Origin: Batrachochytrium dendrobatidis JAM81
Lineage: Eukaryota; Chytridiomycota; Chytridiomycetes; Rhizophydiales
NCBI RefSeq assembly: GCF_000203795.2
Contig: NW_006281118.1
Location: 1 to 64,000, forward strand
Direction of reading: 5' to 3'
Length of the DNA stretch: 64,000 nt
Shown here piece after piece: positions 1 to 14,043 of the stretch. The stretch's first letter is position 1; every line of letters starts with the position of its first letter. The notes beneath the pieces are model-generated. The model was not told the DNA's origin. It did not search any database and saw only the letters and a program-made list of their open reading frames with translations. The translations under genes and the position numbers were made by a program.

Positions 1-3000
1 CGAGTCAAAACACCATCCTGCGACCTCCGCCCTCTTGTTGTCAGCAAAGGCAGGATCGGTAGTATCATTGTGTGCGCCATCTTGAACATCGCCATGTCCA
101 AGACCTTCATCATTGGTTTCGTCTTCGGTTTCCCAAGCCATTTCGCCATCATCCAATGGATCATCAGTAACTACTTCGTCACCCGTTTCCTCGTGTATAA
201 TATGATCATCTTCAGAAGATGTATACTCGGCATCATTGCCATGATAAGGCTCAGGAACAACAATCTCCATATCGTCGTCATCACCAGAATCTTCCTCGTC
301 CATGTCGGCATCGCTAGCATCTTCGTCAGTAAATTCTTCATAACCATCTTCGTCATTGTCGGAGTCAGGGTTATCTGGATGAGTTTCACCACTAAACATA
401 CTAAGTGATGAATTGCGATAAAGATTCGAGATTTCGTGAGTGTTTGTATCTTCTTCAGACTCTTCTTGATCATTACTGTGGCTAATCATGGCGTCATGAT
501 CTTCAATTGTACTATCACCAGAGCTCATATCAATATCAGAGGCCTGTGTACCGCGTGTAGCACCAGTATGATCTCGATTGCCAATACCACGTCCACGCTT
601 GGATTTTCCAATGCCATTGGTCAACTCACCTCCGCGGCCTATTTTGATGGCCATTTTGGTCAGATACTCCAAAGGTTTCAATACTGCTTTGGTAACTTGA
701 GAAGCGTTTGGATGTTGCAAATCAATTTCAGCCAAAATGTTGGTTAGATGGCCAACAAATCCTTTCTCCATCATAATGCGCGCCATTTGAACCGACATCG
801 TTTCATCTGTTTCAGTAGTACGACGCCCAGGTTGAAGATGAGACCCTACTCCATTGGTATTGGCGGGTCGTCCAGCCAATAAACGCGAACACAACTCTCC
901 AAAGGCAAGAAATCGTCCATAGTGCTTATCACTAGATGTATCCGCTCGAGGTGCAGCAAGCGCATCACGAATATTTTTGGAAATCGCTTCAAGAACAACT
1001 TTGCGAACAATAGTCAGTTCCGGATAAGGTTTCTTTTCACTTAGTGCTTCTTCTGATGACCCAAGACAAAGGGAGCAAATAAGGTACACTCCCCAAATAC
1101 TTTCAGCTATCTCCATTCTTTGCGCAATAGTGAGAGAGTCGGGAGATGCATTAGAAGTGGGTGGAGTCGGTTCGGATCGGATGGCTCTTGGAATCAAATC
1201 AGTTAGGATATGCGACAGGAATGAATTTTTGCATGCATTAAGTGACCTCGGCGGAGTTTTTGTATTGCGACGCTGAGAAACGTGAAGCACATCCACTTTG
1301 CAGACTGGATATGAAATAACCAACTCGGATAAGCACTGCAACAAAATCAGTCGACGAATGTGTTTGATAAATCTTGGATCGTCATCTGAAGCAGTTTCAA
1401 GAGACGGCAGGGGTGTGGCCAAGGAAGGTGTAGTCTGATGACGCAAAGTCATCAGCTCTTGTACAATAAATTGAACCACACTTCCAGCTGGTTCAGATAA
1501 ATGATCCTCGCCAAACCAGTCTGGTGCCAAACCGGCATTGATGGAAGGTGTAGCAACATGTACCATTGACATGGCAGAAATATGATCGTGAGAAGATGCC
1601 ATATCCACATCTTCATTTTGAGCTGCAGTGGGTCTACTGGGGGAAGTCGCTCCACCATTAGATCCAGATGCAACTGCTTCGGAAGCAGAAGTGGCAGTTG
1701 TATCAGCATCCTTGGTATCTTTCAAAGATATCATTGCACTGGCACTCTTTAAATCCACCTTGGTAAGCTTGCATACGGCTCCAGTGGTCCGAACAAACAC
1801 GTTAGTATCTCTCAAACACAAGTGTGCGTTATTTTTGATAAACCCATTAATGTCAATCGGGCGAGCTCGAGGTACTTGAAACCACTGTTTGATTTCGTGT
1901 GTCATGACATCATCCATCACTGTACAAGTTTCTGCCAGATGTCGCAAAATAATTATTATAAGCGACTGCTGGGAAGAAAACACTGCAGCATAGCGAGGAT
2001 GCAGCAGCGTTTCCACACCACCAACTTCCATAAATTTGGCAGCGGCAGATGAGCAATGGGTAAGAATGACCAAAAGGCGATTCATAGCATGAAGGGTGCT
2101 AGGATCAAGCTTGTCTGTTTTCTGAAGACAGACAACTGACTCGACTAAAGATTCGAGTGTTTCTGTAGGTAAAACAGGCAGTCTTCTTGAAGCATCAGGT
2201 TCCTTTGCTGCGGCACCCGTTCCCAGCTCAAACTTTTCAGTAAATGGCTCCTCGTTAACAGCCAAGTATGACTCGAGCAAAAGCAACATAGATGACAACT
2301 CCATACCCGGAACAGGTTTGCGTTCAGTCAACAGTTTTGTGATTTGAAGAATAAACGAACTGGCTTTACGGAGTACAACCAGCTGATGCTCACGATCTGT
2401 TGCAAGTAGCACCAGTAAGCGCAAGCGTATACCAAGCGCAGACACTTTACCCAGTGCAACAGGCTCAAATGCAGCAGATTGATGTGCTTCTACCTGCTCG
2501 ATAATTAATGAAACAATATCTGAAATATCATCTTTGCCTATCAAGCTTAGTAAATCTTTGACATTGAATACGAGCTTGTCATCGACAGAATCCAAAAGAG
2601 AAAACAGCCCTTTTAGCACAACATCTTTGAGCTCTATACGTGCCTTGTTAAGCTCATCACGTTTGGCATATACAACTACAACAGGGACTGGTATTTTGCT
2701 AGGAGATGTAGAAGCAGTAGCAACGGAATGCACCGCTGATGTCGAAGCAGCAACAACAGGGCTATCAATTGTCGCAGAGTCGAGTTCAGAAGATTCACGA
2801 GGTTGAGCAGATTCTGTCACAGAACCAGAAACTTCCATAACATCTACAGGAGAAGTAGACAGTGCTAGAGCTTCTGCCAACAAAGCAGCATCATCCTGAT
2901 CCATGCCTTCATCGGCAGCTCCGTCAACAGACATGGCAGTGGTGGATTCATCAGTAGGAGCTACAATCGCGTCAGTAGACAGAGGTGGAATTGCAGGAAC

Positions 3001-6000
3001 TGTATCTAAAACAGGTGCCGTAGAGAGGACAGCAGGCGTTTCGGTAGTTGCAGCAGCATCTACAGTGGTTGTAGTAGCCGAAGTAGCAGGTGCTGATGTT
3101 TGGTTACGAGTTGTACTAGATCCAAATGTAGCAGATGCAACAACGTGGGGGTTCATGATTAAAAACTCTGCTGCTCGCTCAATATTGTTGCCACAGCGAA
3201 CCAAAGCAGACTCGGCTGCAGGTCGTGGAAATCCCATATCGCACAATTGCTGAACCTTTTCAGGATCAGCCAAAACAGGTTGTGTTGCAATAGGACGACC
3301 AAAAAGAGATGCAAGAGCGCTTAAACCACGAGAGGCTCCAGAAGATGAGCCCGTAGCAGATTCAGATCGTGGTGGGGTCTCTTCACCCTCAGCTTGAAGA
3401 ATTTGCGATACAATAGTAATCACAATTGAAACAACACCAAACTGGCAGTGCTTGAGATAATCTTTACGCCAGATTTGAATGATTGCATCAAGTATTTTAT
3501 AACGCATATTTACAAGGTAGCTTTGAGGATCAAAGTAGTCAGCAGCATTCTTATCCTTTTGACGAGACACGAGCAATGCAGTGTAGGGAGAATCATGCAG
3601 CATCTTGGCATGCGTAACGCGTTGGAAAATCGTTAGAATACGTTCCAGTACAAGCTGATGAGCATGCTTAATTTCTGCGTGATCGTTGGCTGGTATTTTG
3701 GAAGCGGCAGCTTCATCAACAAATGCAAGGCCTGCATCAACCATGGATTCAAACAGGTTGACAAGATGTTTCAATCCATCTGGTTCAAACGACACCCACT
3801 CCATGGTTTGAAGTATCATTGTGCTTCGATCTGAAATATTTCAAAAATAACATTGAGATGATCAATTAAGTGAGTAGTGGCCGAATTTACAAATGTATCA
3901 CTGAAAACATTAAAAGTACTTACGATCTGTGATCCACTGATCAAGTATAATTAAACTCTGTGAAATATGTTCAAGTAAAACCACATTGGACAGACGATAA
4001 GCCAAGACAGTGCGTGGCCAAGTAATATGTTTTATAGCCATGGATGCAACATTTCCAACAATGCCCTGAACCACCGTTTTGTTACTGACCTCAGTTCCCC
4101 GACGACCACAAACTAGTTTAAGAACAGCTTTGAAAATAAAAGTGAGGAGATTGGGGATTTCAGTCACAACAAGTAGAATCATGCGTGTGTTTTTTGCACC
4201 AGGACTTTCAAAGTCTTCAGCAGGTGCAGTGGAAACCGTCGAATAAGCAACGGGTGCAGTAGTGATGACATCCATTGCTGTATCAGTGGCAGTATTTGCA
4301 CCAACTCCTGTAGCATAGTTTGAGTCTTCTGCAACAGCAGTTTCTGCAACGTCGTGTGCTGAAGAAGGCTCATTGCCAGCAGATGCAGTAGTCACAGACG
4401 AAGAAAGATCGCCAGTATACCCAATATTGTACACCCCGTGTCGGGGTTTAGGCAACCAGCTTGTAGGCACACGCCGAGTAATTGTCAATCGTTCCCAGAT
4501 ACACATACGCTGAATCTGACCCAAACGAGCAATAAACTCCACACCTTCCTCTCCACCAAACATGTATCCAATGGCAGCAATGGACTTGGTATGAGAAATT
4601 GAGTGAGTGCAGAATAAATCAGAAAACAATCGAATAAGTCCAAGAAGAGTCAGTAGCGCTCTAAAAACCGATTGAGTCTCTTCTATTTTCTCTAGAGTCA
4701 AACCATGCTGTACTTCACGACCCATTAAAATGCAAGAGTATAGCTGGCTGTCCTCTACATCATTTCCCAGCAAAAAAGACACTTTGTTGTAGGCAATATT
4801 AAACTCGGTAAATAGCAAAGGTATGACACTCTGAGGTAAAGATTCGATGGTCACCTTGAACAGATATGAAAGGGAAAATGACGACTGAGAAGTAGAGAAA
4901 TCATATGGAATAGAAGAAAGGGAAAACAAACGAACCAACGGGACCAATCCACCCAGACGAACAAAATCTTTACTATGAGCGACATTTTGAAACACTCCCT
5001 CAAGAAATCGGGTTCCAACATCAATAAACTGCACCACTCGACTCTCCGATACAGCTTGCTTTTTCTTGGTATCGACAGAATGCGTGTCAGATTGCTGATG
5101 AGAGTGTGTCAGAGTATCAGAATGAGTTTGTCGCACATGCAAACGACACGAATCCAATTCTTCAAGAGTAAGAGTGATGTGATCTCCAGTATCAATAATG
5201 CGTTGCAACATCTTGATGATTCCTGTAATAACAGTTTCTTTAAGCAAAGGATGATGGCGAATAAACTCATCCATTGAATTTCCAACCAGATGAGGAACCT
5301 CATTATCTTGAAGTGTGCGTAAATGATCTTCACTGGTAAAGACAGAGAGAAAATTGTCAAGTGGATTTTCTTTTTTAAACTCTTCCAAACCAGCTTCGTT
5401 TAAACAGACCGCACCAAAAGCATTGGGAAGAGCCGAAATCACCTCGGCAGAGGCAGGAAGGTCATTTTTAGAAGCCATGAGAAATGCGTGCGTGATTTTC
5501 AACTCTTGCAGAATGGCCAGAGAAGTGGGTTCGTTGTGAATAAAAGTGGACATGATGTTGATGGCAAGACCAAAAACGCTTAAAAACCCAAACAATTTTG
5601 AATGTTCGAAAATCAGGCGAAGCGATCGTGGAAGAGAACTGTCAATCAGATGGCGCATACCGTCGGCAGTACCAGAAGTTTGCATTGTGTGAAAAATCAA
5701 CTTTAAAGTAGCACGAAGAATGGGAACTCGGGCAGCCAACTCTCTTAGCTCGGGAGAAGATACAGGATCGAGTGGAGTTTTTGAAGTAATTTTCAAATCC
5801 AAATTTTGTGTAGCTTTTAAACATGCATTAACATCGCTGCTAATTCGAGCGACATACAAATCAACTCCATTGACGGCAGTGAAGGCAGCGAGAGAAGAAG
5901 GACTGGAATATAGGATATTGTCGAGCAAGTTGACACATCGAGAAACATGTTTAATCTGGGAAAGAAACTGAACATTTGTAGCAGATACCAGTAATGGAAT

Positions 6001-7580
6001 GATGCCAGCCGATACCAGCATTGCACCACCTGTAGAAGCGGTAACGATGGTCAAGAGAAGAGCAAATACGGCATCGACATGATCTGACATGGGTTCAATA
6101 GCATCGCACTCCATGGCTTTAATAATCAGACGTAGTGCATGCATCATGGGTCCATGGTTTGCAGAGATGTTCAAAGCACCGACCACATCATTGAGTTTGT
6201 TGCGATATGCTGCAATTGCAGACATGGCGCATATGGCAGCAGTTTGAAGAGATTCTTGAACGGGTTTAGTTCCGGATATCAAATCAACCAATCTTTGAAT
6301 CAGATCTGGCTCGTAAAGAAACAATTTAGATTGGGCCTGCTCTTCTGGGATGATACTCAGCAAGACAGCAATAGCTAGAATACGAATATCCAAGAGGGGT
6401 TCAAGACTAGAGACACTAGAACAGCTCATAGCCAAGCGAATACGATGAAACAATGGGAAGACGTGTTCATCGGGAACATTGTGCAAGGTTCTAAGAGTAG
6501 CCAACAGTTGCGTGTCTGTCTGATCAGCCCAAGTGGAAGAAGGGACGGTAATTAAAACCAAACCATTTGCGTTTGTTGTGCCAGTCGAAGCGAGTGTAGG
6601 ATTAGATTTAGCATGGTGTTTGTCGGGAGTGGATGGGGACAATCCAGATTCGAATGGAGAAGGAGTTTTAAGAGCCTTTGAAATTTTGACATCTGAAGCG
6701 GAGATGAATGAAGCGGTTTCATCTGGTAATACGGTGTTGAATTTTGCACTCAAGGGAGTAGAAACAGAAGTTGAAGAGTCGGTAGATTCAAGCGAGTGGT
6801 TTAAGCGATAAAACTCGTAACGAACAGTTGACAGTTCTTCGAGAATGACATGAGAATCTGGAGGATTTGACACGTTTGTTGAAGGATTTGGGAGAGTAGA
6901 GAGAGCAGTCGAATCCGTAGCAACGAAGCCAGAAATGGAGAAATCTTTAGATCCAGGCCATTTCTGGGCCAACACATGCAATTTATCTAGAGCCTTGTTA
7001 AAGTTTGCTCTAAGAGTGCGTTGGGACTGAGTACGCTGGGCAGATTTCAGCAAGAAACGAAGGGTTTCTTGCAGTACATCGAGATCAGTGGTTCCTAGTA
7101 GAGAAGATAAATGGTCACAAGAGTTGTACAAGGATCTATTGGTGGAAGATTCCCACAAGAGCCTCATAAACTCCAACAAAGACAGTAGCAATGATTTTTG
7201 AAAAGGAGTGAATGGAATAAGCTGGATGGGAGTAGGATCCGTAGTAGAATCTGTAGTAGATGAAGCATAAGCCAAACCACAAGCCAGCACGATGGATTCC
7301 ATCAATGCATCGAATCGGTTCAAGACAGGAATCCATAAATGCAAGTCAGTTTTTGGCCATGGTGGCCAGTCCAAGACCAAGGGATGAATGTAAGCAGCCA
7401 AATCATTATCAGAGACTTTAGATTCGAAGGACAAATGATCAATGACAGAGATCAATGAAGAAGGCTGTAAAGATGGGATGACACAAGGTTAGTATTGATT
7501 TCTATTTAACAGCAGCAACAACAACTCACCGGGGGAAGAGCCAGCTGCGAGGGTTTCTTTGGAGTTTTTGTGATGCGCAT
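1..7580 (-). CDS. TOM1: TOM1/HUWE1-type HECT E3 ubiquitin ligase, N-terminal part (3' truncated by window)
   Basis: Giant E3 ubiquitin ligase of the Tom1/HUWE1 family, which ubiquitinates nuclear and cytosolic substrates. Exons read 7580-7530, 7464-3924 and 3830-1, with introns 7465-7529 and 3831-3923. The start at 7580 gives MRITKTPKKPSQLALPP, a short leader exon typical of this family. About 2,470 residues are encoded here. The first ~1,200 residues form the armadillo-like DUF908/DUF913 region. A UBA domain follows (near 3180-3290; motif MGFPRPAAESAL), then a UIM-like helix (DDAALLAEALALS, near 2865-2905). A DUF4414-like segment leads into a long Asp/Glu-rich stretch (about 170-480), as in HUWE1. 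The catalytic HECT domain would lie beyond base 1 and is not seen. The family call rests on the combination of N-terminal helical domains, UBA, UIM and acidic region. It is firm, but catalytic competence cannot be judged. Confidence 0.9.
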
Positions 7581-7813
7581 TATAAAGGGACGTTCAAGCA
7601 GTAGACAGCGCAGTCAAGCCAGCTAGAATAGAATAGAAACAGTCGAGAGTCGCAGCAGTTGACAAGATTCAAGTAACAAATGGCTGACTGTTGAAATGGA
7701 TTTCAAACTCTTGAACAAACTGTCGGAACAAGAAAACAAATTTCATTTTTATAATCAATTCTTATTAATTCTTGATCAATTCTTATTATAATTCTTGATC
7801 AACTCCTTCATCT

Positions 7814-9415
7814 TTATTTTTTTAATTCTTCAATCATCACTTGTTTCACTCCTTCTTTACCTTTGTCTACATATAGACATCGTACTTTTAATCCTTCAAG
7901 TTGAATCAACTCATTAGGTGAAATATCCTCAAATTTGACTGGTTTGGTTTCTCCTTTTGTTTGGTCTCTATTGATCGCATTCAAAACTGCTTCAGGAAAC
8001 TTTCCTGGACTGGCCGTGGCTAAACAGATTGTATGAACCTTGTTGGATTCAGTAGTGTCTTGGTGCGTGGAAAGAAATCGTTCGGCTGATACTACTCCAA
8101 CAGCTGTATGTGGATCCAAAATATACCCTGTAGTCTTGTAATACCTTGCAATCGCATCCGAGATCTGTTCATCATCAACTCGACTCGATCCAAATACTTG
8201 ACGCGCTTGTTCCAACTTGTCGTGTCCAACTTGAAACCCACCCTGGACTCGCAAGTCTTCCATGTGTTGTGCAAGAATCTGACTGGTCTTTTGTACCCTA
8301 TCCTCATCCTTGCATAGTGATTGCATGTCCTCTTTGCTCAGTGAATCGGATCCTTCCAAGTACCACAACAATCGTTCAAAATTCGAACTAACAAGAATAT
8401 CCATGGCTGGTGAAAGTGTCTGAGCAACAGCATTTATACCACTGGTCTTGGGCTTGGTATACGCTCCAGTTTCCATAAACCGATAAAGAATATCATTCTC
8501 ATTCGTTGCAATAATCAACTTGTCCACGCACAGACCCATGGATCGAGCATAAAACCCTGCAAGCACATCCCCAAAATTACCTGTAGGAACACTGTACTGC
8601 ACACGCACTGGCTCACTGTTGTTCTTGGAACCTAAAGCTTTGACTCGTCGCTGAATATCAAAGTAAGAGTAGAAATAGTAACTGATTTGAGCTAGAATTC
8701 TAGCCCAATTGATCGAGTTGATCGCTGCCAGACTATACTTTGTTCGTAAAGACTCGTCTGAAAACAATTGCTTGACAATATCCTGACAATCGTCAAAAGA
8801 TCCCTTCAAAGCAATGTTGTGCACATTGGAATCCAAAACGGTCGTCATTTGCAAGTATTGGACTCGAGAAATGCGTTCATGAGGATGTAGAATAAACACT
8901 TGAATGTCTGGCTTGCCTCTTAGACCATAGATGGCTGCTCCACCAGTATCCCCACTCGTCGCTCCAACCACCGTCACTCCATATCGCTTCTGTCCATCCA
9001 TCAATGCTGCATTCTTTCGTTGAAGAAAGAAATCAAACAAGTTGCCCAAGAACTGCAATGCAACATCCTTGAATGCAAACGTTGGTCCTCGAAACAACTC
9101 CAACACCCACAGTCCAGAGTCAGCTACCAACGGATACAGTGGTGTCACCACTGCTGGGTCTTGAAAAGTTGAAAACGATGCATGACATATATCAGACAAC
9201 TCTCGAGTACTGATCTCCGACTCGGCAATGAACTTTCGAAAGAGTTGAGTTGCTAGTTCAGAAAAGGTCAGACTTGACCACTCTTGCAAGTCTTGTTGAG
9301 TAACTTGAGGAATGGTTTCTGGAATGTAAAGACCTCCATCAGGTGCAAGTCCTTGAAGCACTGCTGCTTCAAATGACAGTCCTTGCGACTTGCCTCGGGT
9401 TGAACGATACTTCAT
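7814..9415 (-). CDS. THR4: Threonine synthase
   Basis: PLP-dependent lyase (EC 4.2.3.1) that converts O-phosphohomoserine to threonine and phosphate, the last step of threonine synthesis in the cytosol. It is a single exon of 533 residues, close to yeast Thr4 (about 514). The N-terminus (MKYRSTRG, then GLAPDGGLYIPE) is diagnostic of the fungal/bacterial-type enzyme. The Schiff-base lysine is K116 in PTFAFKDVALQFLGN. The phosphate-binding loop reads GATSGDTGGAA, and the PTGNFGDVLAG motif is intact. The C-terminal DPHTAVGV and ATASPGKFPEAV motifs are present, so the enzyme looks complete and functional. It lies 233 bp downstream of the TOM1 start and 92 bp downstream of the BCAS3-like stop, all on one strand. 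No regulatory motif (for example a Gcn4-type TGACTC box) could be placed convincingly. Confidence 0.96.
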   Translation of the reverse strand: MKYRSTRGKSQGLSFEAAVLQGLAPDGGLYIPETIPQVTQQDLQEWSSLTFSELATQLFRKFIAESEISTRELSDICHASFSTFQDPAVVTPLYPLVADSGLWVLELFRGPTFAFKDVALQFLGNLFDFFLQRKNAALMDGQKRYGVTVVGATSGDTGGAAIYGLRGKPDIQVFILHPHERISRVQYLQMTTVLDSNVHNIALKGSFDDCQDIVKQLFSDESLRTKYSLAAINSINWARILAQISYYFYSYFDIQRRVKALGSKNNSEPVRVQYSVPTGNFGDVLAGFYARSMGLCVDKLIIATNENDILYRFMETGAYTKPKTSGINAVAQTLSPAMDILVSSNFERLLWYLEGSDSLSKEDMQSLCKDEDRVQKTSQILAQHMEDLRVQGGFQVGHDKLEQARQVFGSSRVDDEQISDAIARYYKTTGYILDPHTAVGVVSAERFLSTHQDTTESNKVHTICLATASPGKFPEAVLNAINRDQTKGETKPVKFEDISPNELIQLEGLKVRCLYVDKGKEGVKQVMIEELKK

Positions 9416-9507
9416 GCTTTGTTTTACAAAGCAAAGACTGAAACACTAAAACAAGGGCGAGTTCAATGTAAACTTGTTGAAAAGCTTAAATTTACATTTG
9501 GAGTCTT

Positions 9508-12500
9508 TCACTCCATCAAATGGTTATTTATTAATTGCTGTTTTCGTCGTCGTTTTGCTTCTTTTCGGGTTAAAGTGGGCTCAAATCCTTCTCTCATCGC
9601 ACTATCTGAACTTGAAACCACAATCTCATCTGTTCCGTCTTCCAGTATGCACAAGTCATCTATACTCTCCATATCAACATTGCTACTCATTAGACTTTTT
9701 CGTCGCGCACTTGCATCAAACACCTTTTGAACATTTCCCCATGCCGTACCAACAATCGAGGATCCTCCTGATCCAGCTGAATACTCGACTCTTTCATACA
9801 CCGGTATAGAGTGTGCGCTCTTGATGACATTAAACCCATCATCTTCGATAAAAAATGCATCAAGCAGAGACTGCTGACCCACTGGCATCTCCATTCCATC
9901 CCCCATTGCTGACAAAATCCCTTGCTCAAGCTCTGAATCTCCGTCTAGTCGTGGAAACCCTTTACGATCCCCATGAGGTGTCGGTGTGTAGGGTGCAACC
10001 ACTATATTCATTGCAAGGGGAACATCTGAAAAACTTGGACAAGGTTTGATCGAGGATCGAGCATCTGTATCGGCTGTAAATGTCTGATCCGTTGATATAT
10101 CAGTCATGAGGGTCACCAATGTTTTTGTCGCTAAATCTGGGTGGTAAACTTGCATCGTGCATTGAAGATCCATCCAGAGTGGAATCCGCTGGTCAGAACA
10201 TGACGATATCTCAATCCGCGATGGCCATAACTGTTTTTGTTGTGATGGACGTCGTCGATTGGAATCCACGCTATACGCTGATTCGGTATCTTCTAAAATC
10301 TACTCCGCGTAGTTACACATTAGTTGGCTATGGCAAATCATCGAGCTTCAATCAGGCTCTTCCCCACTGACAACACTGCATTAAAACTACTTACTTGATC
10401 CGACATCCATACTTGCTCATGACTATTTTTCCTTTGTAGTTCAGTACTAGAGACTGGCATAGTCAATACTTTATACTCTGTCTTGATTACTGTAGCACCC
10501 AACCCATCATGCAAAGAAACGCTCTTCATAAATGTCGCTCTCGGAAAGCTGTTCAACACCGTTAATACTGCAGGTGGGAGAGTGGCTGTTCGTTGAGATA
10601 GTCCTTCTTCTGGAATCAAATCTACCCAAAATAGTGTAACTTTTCCCGTAAGATCCCATACAACAATACGTTGTCGTTCCGTGCTAGGCAATCCAGGCGA
10701 ATACGTGAGATCTGATGATAAAAATGCCGACATATGAGTGCATCCAGATAGATTAAATGGAGGAAGGAAATTTGGCTTGTTATGACCCATATTTTGGTCC
10801 TCGTCACACTCAATGTGATCCTCTAAGCTTGTCGTATTGGTATAGTCAGTCCCTGTGGATCCTGGCATACCACTGGATGAATCTGAAGTAAACATATGCT
10901 TGACAACATCTATAGATGTGCGAGCATTGAGTCGAACTATTGGCGTCAACATCTTTACCCCAAATGTCCTTTGCACGCCACCATCAGAAGTCTGTCGATC
11001 ATGTCGATCTCGGTTAGCAGTGTCGTTGGTATCGCTGCCAAACTCGGTATGAAACACATGTGCAGTGCCACGAGCAGTCATGACAGATATCCACTTTCCA
11101 TTGGCACTCTGCGCAATACTATCGATTTTAGCAGCAGTGTAACCTCGATCGCAACGAAACAAGCATCTTGGAATAGGCTGGCATCCTCCATGTGTCCCAA
11201 CAATATGAAGAGAATTGACACGTCGCAAATAAATATCGGAAATATCCCAAACGTAAATACTTGTGCCTTCTATACTGGCTGTATAAAGTCGGGTTTCGGA
11301 TGGATCCATTTTAAGAATAGCTACTGGATTGGTATGTGGATGAAACAGTGAAAGAATAGAGGATGATTCTGGTTGTGTTTGATCCAGCTGTGGAGACGAT
11401 TTTAATGAATGTTCTTTTCCTTTTGAAAATGGCCGTGGAAGGGATCTCAGTACAATCTACAAAACAAGCAGTAGTCGTAATAGTCGATATTTAGCCACCC
11501 ATCAAGCATGACAATTCATCATCTAAACACAGATCAATGGCTAGACTTACAATCCCATCCTGTGGATCTTTCTTGCGATCTTTACGAAATTCATAAGAAT
11601 TGGAAACGGGGTTTCCAAATCCATTGGATTTACCAAAACTCTCAGCCATAGCACGAGACGGTACACCACCAAAACTTGGAGATGTGGCATCTCCTGTAAA
11701 GTAACTACTGATTGCATGATATCCATACTCGCCAATAACTTTAACTCCAGATGCAACCCCTTTGGCAACTTTTGTTGCAACTTCACCCGCATTGACACCT
11801 CCTGATCCACTATTTCCTGCAGAGTTGGTATTGCCACCACTGTTTGCAGGATGTGTAGCACATTTAAGAGAAGGACTTATCGACGCATTGGCATGTAAAG
11901 GGCTTGTTCCTAAAATGCCGCTACATAAATCAAGAGTTTCTAAATCACTTCCTGACTGGATATGCGGAGAAGCCAGATAATTCTTGGAAAATGCCGGATT
12001 GAACTTGGTAGTGGTCGTATATGCAATCAATCTAGAGCCTATTTCAAACACGGGCGCATCGTGTAGTGGAGAAGCGTGTACGTCGGTATATGTAGCCATC
12101 AAGCTAAAATCTAGCAAAGAGTAAAGTCTAATACCCAATTGTTTTCCAAGATTCTGATGATAGTGTTAAACCAATGCATATTTGTTGAATCAGCACATGA
12201 AAATTGACTTACAAACGCAAGATACTTGGCATTTGCGTCTACACGCATTTGAGCAATAGGGCATGATGCCAACTCAATGGTATGTATCAACGTGTTTGTT
12301 GAAAGTGAAACGATAGTAGCAGTATATGCTGAATGATCGCCTTTGTCTACCTTTGTGCTTCAAAGTTTCAAACATATAAATTGAATATGTTGGATTGTGA
12401 TGCAGTATTTAAAGCATGATTAAGCAAACCGACTTACACGAAAACTACAAGAGGTCGTTCTGATTTGAATGGATCTGCAACATGAGATAACCAAGGAGTA

Positions 12501-13321
12501 GGAATAACCTGTCCATAATTTCAGCAAAACTGTTAGCCATTCACTGTGTATAGTCCTGTATAACATACAATGTGTACCTCGATATCTACTACAGCTTCAC
12601 ATCCATCGCGAATAGAAACAATTTCCACAGCAGTATCTGTATCAGTAACATCCCAAATTTGAAACCCATGTGGATATCCAAGCAACAGAAACAGTCTAGT
12701 TGTACACCCAAGGACAATGAATCAATCATGTGAGGGTTCTGACAAGATCAATCTTCACACGAGCCAAACCCATAAAGTACTACCTAGAAGATTGAAGCCC
12801 AGACCAATCGATCCACTGAAATTTAGAAAAAATAACCTCTTCTTTTGTCGATTCATCAGATGTACGAATAGTAGTATCAGACGAGACTGCTGGTTGTTTG
12901 GGTGCAGCAGCAGTAGCACGAGCTAGAGTTGGACCAATATTTTTAGATAAAAACGATGAAATGCCAGTCAAGTATCCAGAAATAGTAGCCAGGGTTGACG
13001 GTGGTCTAAACGTACACAATAGTATTAGATAAGCTGGTAATACCACTCGATGTGAACAGCAGTTTAAACAATGGGTTTCTAACCCACTAGATGATGTCAT
13101 GCACATTTAAACTGAATTACAAATGAAATAGACTAGCTGTAATCCAAGTTGATAACCATCCAGTATCTAGAAAAGCAGTCCTGACTGACATGGTTGACAT
13201 AAACTTACGCAATTGACGTGCTATAAACCAGTTTTCCATGTTGCTTGCATCCAGCACCCAATGTTCGAGCCAATTCAGAGCCAGTTGTTGAACTACTCGG
13301 ACAAGATTGGACTATATCCAT
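9508..13321 (-). CDS. BCAS3: BCAS3-like WD40 protein (phagophore/autophagy-associated)
   Basis: Eight exons: 13321-13209, 13005-12784, 12695-12578, 12508-12438, 12357-12213, 12153-11551, 11456-10395, 10299-9508. Together they encode about 1,041 residues and all junction phases agree. WD40-like blades are visible: YPHGFQIWDVTD in exon 3, MDPSETRLYTASIEGTSIYV with RGTAHVFHTEFG in exon 7, and the BCAS3-specific C-terminal block (VYHPDLATKTLVTL) in exon 8. Human BCAS3 (about 913 aa) has the equivalent FDPSG...ADTLG...RGTSHVF pattern. In animals BCAS3 binds PHAF1 and phosphoinositides at the forming phagophore. That role is family knowledge and is not shown here. The loop around 11600-11830 is Gly/Asn/Ser-rich. 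The start codon is the least certain part, because an additional 5' exon cannot be excluded. No PHAF1 gene lies nearby. Confidence 0.85.
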
Positions 13322-13449
13322 GTTGACTGAATCTTCAAGTAGAGCAATGGTTACAAAACTGGGATGAACACCAGCTTATTTCAAACAGAATAAAACGATA
13401 CAGTTGATGAATATGTGAATATATAGTGTAGTTAATATTAACCAACTGT

Positions 13450-14021
13450 TAATAGAAATGTAAAATTGGGGAAACCCAATGTGACGATAATTAAAAACGA
13501 TATTTCATACAAACACTTGTGAATGACGAACAGATTGGCAGCAAGAAGATTGTTCAGGTTTTTATTGACAATATCTAGATTGCAATGAATGAGTCTGATG
13601 ATTGTATAATATATGAATATTCAAACAGTTTAAAACTATAGTCTAGTAGTGTATGATTCATGACGATCGCTGTTCAAGGAAACTGTCAATGCTGCAATAT
13701 TAACCTTCTAAACGGCATGCATCATTTCCAAACTGCCATCTCATTCAACAAAACAACTCTAATTGGACATGGTTTACCAACTATTCAACAAGCAGCACGA
13801 GGATTAGAACTCTAATACTATCGATTCTTGAACCCTACTAAAAATAACTCGAGTATAATAAAAAATAAATTCGTTTGAACTCCAGACACAAATAATTGGA
13901 AATGTTATTGAAAAGGCAATCCATTTCTAGTAGGAAACAACGAATATTCAGTCCTTGTCTATTCCAAAACAAAACAGTCAATTCAAGATAGATACAAAAA
14001 TATTCCATTTGACGTGAATAT
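13450..14021. mobile_element. TIR-element family copy, degenerate (R1)
   Basis: Diverged copy of the dispersed element whose clearest copies are at 22851-23138 and 55318-56051. Shared tracts include AATATCTAGATTGCAAT near 13570, ATTGGACATGGTTTACCAAC near 13761, TTGTCTATTCCA near 13950, and the right-end motif CCATTTGACGTGAATATG at about 14003-14021. The left end is only approximate. The right end stops about 22 bp beyond the stop codon of the velvet gene, so the element probably supplies part of that gene's 3' UTR. No coding capacity is seen. Confidence 0.55.
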
Positions 14022-14043
14022 GACTCTAATATAACCATTTTTG

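Noticed and set aside
171..473. Open frames on both strands opposite the acidic region of the TOM1 gene
   Set aside because: They are shadows of the Asp/Glu-rich coding stretch, whose GAx codons leave other frames open. No independent domain signal was found.
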